This document shows positions 58,584-64,000 of a stretch of 64,000 nucleotides of DNA, piece by piece. Below the pieces are notes generated by a model. It saw only the letters and a list, made by a program, of their open reading frames with translations, did no database searches and was not told where the DNA came from. Within the stretch, counting starts at the first letter, position 1. Each line of letters begins with the position of its first letter. The stretch spans positions 558,001-622,000 of the forward strand of contig CAOLHI010001018.1 of the NCBI GenBank assembly GCA_948474755.1, given 5' to 3'. Made by a program: the position numbers and the translations under genes. The stretch comes from Ctenosaura bakeri (lineage: Eukaryota; Chordata; Lepidosauria; Squamata; Iguanidae).

Positions 58584-61500
58584 GTATTTACAATATTACC
58601 CTTCAATAGTAAAGTCTGTGAATGTTTACAATTGTTGCAGAAATTATTAGTGAGGCTTTTGTTGTTCTTGATGAATTCAGCTTTTACTGGGGTAATGTCA
58701 CCATGAGTGGGTCATGAAAGGGTGGCACGTAAAGGGAATGAGTCTGTTACACATTTAACTTTGCATTTCTCCTGCTATCTTGCACCCTGATTTCTTCACA
58801 GGGAGACGTGTTTTAAGACATAATTGCAGATACCATGAGGGTGAATTTATACACACTTCCCTTTAAAGTATACAGATATTTAAAATAACTTTGTTTACTC
58901 CTTTGTTAGTTAATAATTATTGTTGTTGCTGTTTTCTTACAATTTAAGGTTGAGTGAAATTGTAGGGAGTGAATTGGGGAACTGTTTTGAGAGGAGATTT
59001 CTGAGCCTCCATAATGTTTTTTGAAGGAAAAAGTCTACATTATTTGGGTGGGGTGGTGGACAGCTTAAAGGCTGTCCTGGTAGTCATAGTTGTAGCAGGA
59101 GGAACCAATTTTTGACTGCTGTGTCATGCTTCTTGCTCAGTGTCATGTGTTTTAGAAATGATATGTATATACTAACCTCATTTCCAGTGAAGAGGAAGTG
59201 CATCCACAGCCAGGGTTTTGCTTCTTTCATCAGCATTATTTAAGCTTTTTGGTGGGTTTTTTTTTTTTAAAGAAGCCAAACGGGAAGAGGAAACTGTACC
59301 TGTTGTCACTGTAAGCACTATCTTCTGCTGGTATGTTTTTAGGTCCAACACCCTCTGGAATCACTTCTCTGTTTCAGCACAGTATGTTTTCTGTTTCTGC
59401 ACGATGTGTGTTCAAGGCCTCTCCTGGCCTTAGAAAAAAGTAGGGTAGGGGAAGAAATGCAGATCCTTGGCTAGAAAAATAATCATGAAAAATTCATGGG
59501 CTTTCCTGTGCCTTTAGTGAGAGCAACAAGATGGTGGAAGAATTTATTTATTACCCCTACTCCTACTTTTTCTGTTACTAAAGACACCGTTCATACTACT
59601 AATGAGAGATTTTGGTACAATGGTTTTGGGTTTTCTGTCTTCAGGCCTCAGATTGCAATTCTTCTTCTTCTTCTTCTTTTTTTTTGGTAGATTTCCTGTG
59701 TTGCTAACAAGCTTTTCCCATGATCTCACTTGTGCCTACCTGTTCTTTTCCACACTCTGTCTAGACTCCCAGTCACTCATACCTGCAGGGCTGTTCTTTG
59801 CAGGGCCAAGCAACACTACTTCCTTCTTGCCTTCTTTCCTTAGTCACACATTGCATACCTTCCAACTGTCCTGATTTGTCAGGAGCAGTCCCACTTAATC
59901 CTCTGTCACCTCATATTTCAGCTGTTTCTGAAATGTTCCACTTTCTCTCTTCTCCGCCCATTTTCCTCCTTTGTCTTTAGCTTACTTCAATTGCTGAAAA
60001 TTAGTTTGAAGTGCAAAAGTAGTTTAACCTCACTGGGGGGCCTGGGCAGAAGAGGAAGAGGAAAGGTTAAGAATTCTTCCTGCTTGTTAAGCAAAAGAAG
60101 AGGGTTAGGAATTCTTCCTGTTCGTTGTTTTTCGTTAATGCACCTGTGAAATATGGACACAGTGTTAAATGAATTAATCCAGAAAATTTCTGACATGTCA
60201 AAACTAAGACAAAGATTTTCTGGGAACAAGGATCAGAAAAAAAAATCTGCCTCTAAAAAGTAAGGACACTGGGACGGGTGATGGCATGTTGTTTCAGCAA
60301 GAGTACCCATGTGTCCTCACTCCAGAATGATAGTTTGAGCTCCACACTCTTGGACCAAAAGCCACCAGCAAATCAAATGTATCCTTCTATGCCCAGAGAA
60401 AGAAATGCAGATAAATAAATAATAAAATGTGCTTCATTCGTATGTATGCAGGAATGTTTTTCTAAATTGCAGAAGTCAGAGGTTTTGTCTTTCCTGAGAA
60501 TTGCTTTAATCACGGGACTTGTGATTGTTTCTCAAGAAAGCAGAACAGTCTTTATTGCTGACAAGCAAAAGGATGAAAGTATCATCCCCCCCCCAGCTTA
60601 AGATCTTCTTTTTTACGAACAATAACAATACATTTTTGATGTACAAAAACACATCTAGAGCTTCTTGTCCCTACATGAAAAGAAAGATTTAACTTTGATT
60701 TTCTTCCTCCTGTCGACTTCTAGGGAAGCTGTTAACAGCTTTTTATGGGCCGTGATGGTGGAACTCACAGGTGGCGAATTGTATGATTCTTCTGTGTATC
60801 ATTGCCTGTATACCAGTAAACTCCAGCAACAGATGTAAGAGTGGTTAGAGTAGCCTGCATTGTCATTTTTACTATTCCATATAAGACAAGGCCAAGGTGT
60901 TTTTTTTTTAAATTGGAGCTTTAAACTACATATTTATAGCTCTTTTTTACCTAAGAGTTGGAATCTGATTATACAAAGAGTGAGCTCTGCATCTATTATT
61001 TCAGAGGATTAAATACTTTACCAGTTTGTATTTTCTTGCTTTATGAAAGGTTTGCAGTGCTAGTGTGAACCATTTGTTTTGTTAAGCAGTGCTCCTGTGT
61101 GTGCACAAAAAATGTACAATGATTACCCTAAAGGGAAAACTTGCCAGTCTATAAGACTTTTCAGTACAATTGTCCACATGTGAATCCCTTGCTTGATGGA
61201 GAAAACATACACATCTTCATCACATCAGTTAATTAAATTTATACTTATAGCTATTTTAAATATCACAGTTTTATAGGAAAATAGTCTTGCGCCTTGTTAA
61301 AGGAGCAAACTTACTGCATAAGCTATTGTAGACTACAGTTGGCTGTATCAGATGTCTTGTCCACTTCATCAGAAGTTCATGTGTAGCCCCTTGTTTGCTA
61401 TGTCCATACTGAATGGGTAAATATTAAAGGGCCAGGGCAACAGGGAATGGGGAAGTGTAACTTCTAGGGTGGCACTAGTTCAACTTAGAAAAGTTACTTA

Positions 61501-62035
61501 TCAGGACAGTAATCATATTGGTGGGGAGGAAACTGTATTAAGTAACCTTTCCAAAGTCTGAGCCATGGCGTGGAGCCACTTTGCTTTCTCTTTTTTGGGC
61601 ACATTCACATGTATAACATATGAAGTGGTCTCTAGTGGCCCACCTTTCTGGACAAAAGCAGCAGCAGTAACATCTTTTCAAATTCTGCTCTATAATTTTA
61701 AAAACAGATGCTTTGTTGAGTGACAAAAAAAAAAAGATAATTGCAAAATGAATATTTTTGCATCAGTTCTACAATCTCAAAAACAGCATTCAGACTCCCC
61801 CCGTTAAAAACTCCTAAACATTGCTTTTGGGATTCTATATTCATGTTTCATTAGCTAAACTGTTTTTCTATTTCTATTTTTTTTGATGACGTACAGCAGG
61901 AACAGGGAATTTGGGTCCCCGAGCTTCACTGATTTTCATTCTCGAAGGAAACAATGAGTAAATTTATCAATTTTCTACCTACAGCAAGAAAAATCTTTGA
62001 AAACAACATTGTTTTCAAATACTGTTCACAGGTTG

Positions 62036-62374
62036 GGACTTATTCTATGAAAAATGTGCATGTGGTGTTTTTGCAGAGAAAACAGCATTTTCTGCAATGT
62101 AAACAGCATTTACTGTGCAGAAAAAAATTACTGCGCAAAGGTATTTTCTGTGCATAAAATATTGTTTCTTGGGTTGAAAATTCTGTAGCTGAAAATATAC
62201 TTTGTGCAAAATTTACACTTGAATAGAAAGTGGCATCTTTTGTGCAAGAAATAGCATTTCCAGCACAGGAAGTAATATTTCTGTGCAGTACTTTATTTTT
62301 GTGCAGAAAATACTATTTCTTGTACAGAAGATTCTGTTTTTTCTGCAAATGTGAATTTTGTACAGAATAAGTCC
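62036..62374. mobile_element. Unassigned inverted-repeat element with a tandem-repeat core, about 339 bp
   Basis: The left end GGACTTATTCT and right end AGAATAAGTCC are perfect 11-bp inverted repeats, with weaker pairing just inside. The interior is a degenerate tandem array of roughly 25-30-bp units around 'tttctgtgcagaaaata', with at least eight recognisable copies. No TSD was fixed and I do not know the family. Confidence 0.6.
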
Positions 62375-63159
62375 ATAACTATGATGAGCCACCTCTCTCC
62401 AGAATTGTCAAGGTCAGGGTTTTGTGACACTCAAGAAAAAAAGAAGAAGACTATTTTTTTTAAAAAATATTTTGAAATATTTTTTCCACCCTTATTCATG
62501 TGGTTATAACTTGTAGGGGTTCTCCATTTGGTCTGCAAGCTTTTTATTCTGTTATCTCTGATCTTTCATTGGAAATAATGTGTCAGTTTCAAGTCTGGAA
62601 AGCTATTGCACAAAACTCAGATCTTGTTGGCAGCCTTGGCAGCTGTTTCACTAGGACTAGACTAGCTTGAAAACTGTTGTCCTGGTGCTTACTCCTTGGT
62701 AGATGTTCAAAGAATTGACCTGTGCTTTGCATGTCTGAAAAAAAATTATACTAGTGGTTATTCCTAAGGAGACACAAAGTATTAAACTGAATTGTATATG
62801 ATTTGTGGAAGATGTTCAAATTGAAGCTGGTTCCACTCTGAGACCTTGGGTCTATCCACTGACAGACAGTAGACCCCAGGAGCCTTCACAAATTGGAAGT
62901 CAGTCCCCAGGATGAAAAAGTTATCTATCCTTGGCATAGACATATACTTAGGAGGTACTAGAATCTGAAGCTTCTCTGGAATGTGAAGCTTCGGAAACAT
63001 CTTTGAATATTTTAAGCCTCATTAAACCTATCCCACTGCCTCTTTTTCTGGTAATTAATTTATTACTCCATTGTCAAGACATGCCAGTCTGCTGTCAGAC
63101 AAAGTGGTCCAGGATATTCAAGGAATTGTTTGGATTGTTTATTCAATGGATTGTTTATT

Positions 63160-63340
63160 CAAATTTGCCAGTTTTTACACACAAAAAGGGTTTCTGGAGG
63201 CAGGGGTGTTTCATGTGAAAATGTGGGTTTTACACCAAAACTGACCATTTTTACACCACAAAAGTAAATTTCTGCACAGAATATTTATCAAAAATACTTG
63301 GTCATATGCAAACACAGTGCAAAAACTGCGTAGAAATATT
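63160..63340. repeat. Degenerate repeat similar to the 62-kb core
   Basis: 'gtttttacac' occurs, with variants such as 'gttttacac' and 'atttttacac', spaced irregularly. It is followed by 'aaatttctgcacagaatatt' and 'gcaaaaactgcgtagaaata'. The last two recall the tandem units at 62060-62350. Confidence 0.45.
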
Positions 63341-63855
63341 TGTTTCTCCTGCAGAGGAGGGTTGGGGGGAACACTGCAGGAATGATTTGTCGATACATGT
63401 TAGGATGATATAGTTGAATACTTTCATCCCTATTGTGCTTTCTGTCTTGAGGGGGTCTTTCATTGATCTCAAAAACCAGTTGGCATAATCTGAGAGTGCA
63501 ACTCTTGCATGAAAACAATCTGTGCTAAAACAGTGAATAATTATGATAAGAATCAAATCAAGTATAGCAAAAGGGCTGAATCAAATGTTCCCATTTTTCA
63601 AACAGCGAGGAAAAAGAATTCTAAACATTTCATTGCCATTGCTTCTGCCATCTGCTGCTCTAGTTCCATTTCCGCTTACATTCTCTGAATACTTCTCCTC
63701 CATTTGTTATTCAAGTAATCCTAGATTGTGGATGCTACAATCTAATGGTGTCACACAACAGCCAAGGTACTTTACTCTGTGATAAGATTACTGAGGGCAC
63801 AATTCCAAGTTAGTGCTTTCTGATCAAATGACTGCTGCTACATACTAGTTTAAGG

Positions 63856-64000
63856 CCAGGAAATGCATGACGTAGTGGTTGAGTGTTAGACAATGACTCT
63901 GTAGAGAAGGGTACTAATCCTTGTTCCCTGGAAATCCACTTCATGACCTTGTCCAAGTCACATTCTCTCACCCTCAGAAGAGAGCAAATGCAATCCCCCA
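63856..64000 (+). mobile_element. Sauria-type SINE, long form, cut by the window end
   Basis: The head 'gcatgacgtagtggttgagt' and the B-box region 'GGTACTAATCC' lead into the middle block 'gaagagagcaaatgcaatcc'. The 3' part lies beyond the window. Confidence 0.8.

Larger units (their letters stand above)
58584..64000 (+). other. VAV3: VAV3 intron 2 (5' portion)
   Basis: It begins at the GTATTT donor of the Vav exon and runs to the window end. No sequence resembling the next Vav exon (expected to begin with a Val-Ile-Glu-type codon run) was found. Between 58590 and about 62030 I see mostly unique AT-rich intron with short poly-T and CTT tracts (for example 59661-59686). The repeat-cored element at 62036-62374 and a truncated SINE at the window end follow. 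Confidence 0.7.

Overview
This window is vertebrate nuclear DNA, very probably from a squamate reptile and perhaps an iguanian lizard. It lies inside one large gene. The only coding segment I can support is a 117-bp exon at 58467-58583 on the + strand. It encodes the middle of a Vav-family calponin-homology (CH) domain, and its residues fit VAV3 best. Everything upstream (1-58466) is then probably VAV3 intron 1, and everything downstream (58584-64000) intron 2. I saw no exon 1 and no exon 3, no RNA gene, and no prokaryotic feature. Apart from that exon and two LINE remnants, the longer open frames are by-products of repeats.

The squamate assignment rests on the repeats. There are at least 13 tRNA-derived SINEs with a Bov-B-type 3' tail ending in ACA repeats (Sauria-SINE type). 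There are also an L2-clade LINE ending in ATT repeats, a CR1 3' end with the ATTCTATG motif, many short palindromic DNA transposons, and a hAT element whose ends resemble families reported as horizontally transferred among tetrapods.

Layout: 1-14 kb holds a CA microsatellite, a 5'-truncated LINE with a perfect 14-bp target-site duplication (TSD), SINEs and several MITEs, including a hAT MITE at 8269-8585. 14-27 kb is sparser, with TA-flanked Tigger-like MITEs at 14100, 19777 and 20581. 27-28 kb holds a degraded LTR. 28-34 kb is mostly unique intron, with one possible cassette exon at 33174-33242. 34.7-36.0 kb is a composite MITE with a palindromic minisatellite.

38.9-42.6 kb is the most structured part. 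A solo LTR in a TG microsatellite was entered by a second solo LTR of the same family and, separately, by a 1.9-kb CpG-rich hAT element that itself contains a near-perfect palindromic MITE. All three larger insertions have exact TSDs. 44.2-45.4 kb is an L2 LINE inserted in another copy of that palindromic MITE. 45-50.5 kb carries three more MITEs with readable TSDs and 52.9-53.4 kb a CR1 end. 56.7-57.1 kb is a hAT MITE with an exact 8-bp TSD. The Vav exon follows, with good splice signals. Near 62 kb is an unassigned element with terminal inverted repeats and a degenerate tandem-repeat core.

Family names and the VAV3 call are from memory and pattern recognition, not from a database search. 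Inverted repeats, TSDs, splice signals and reading frames were read directly from the sequence.
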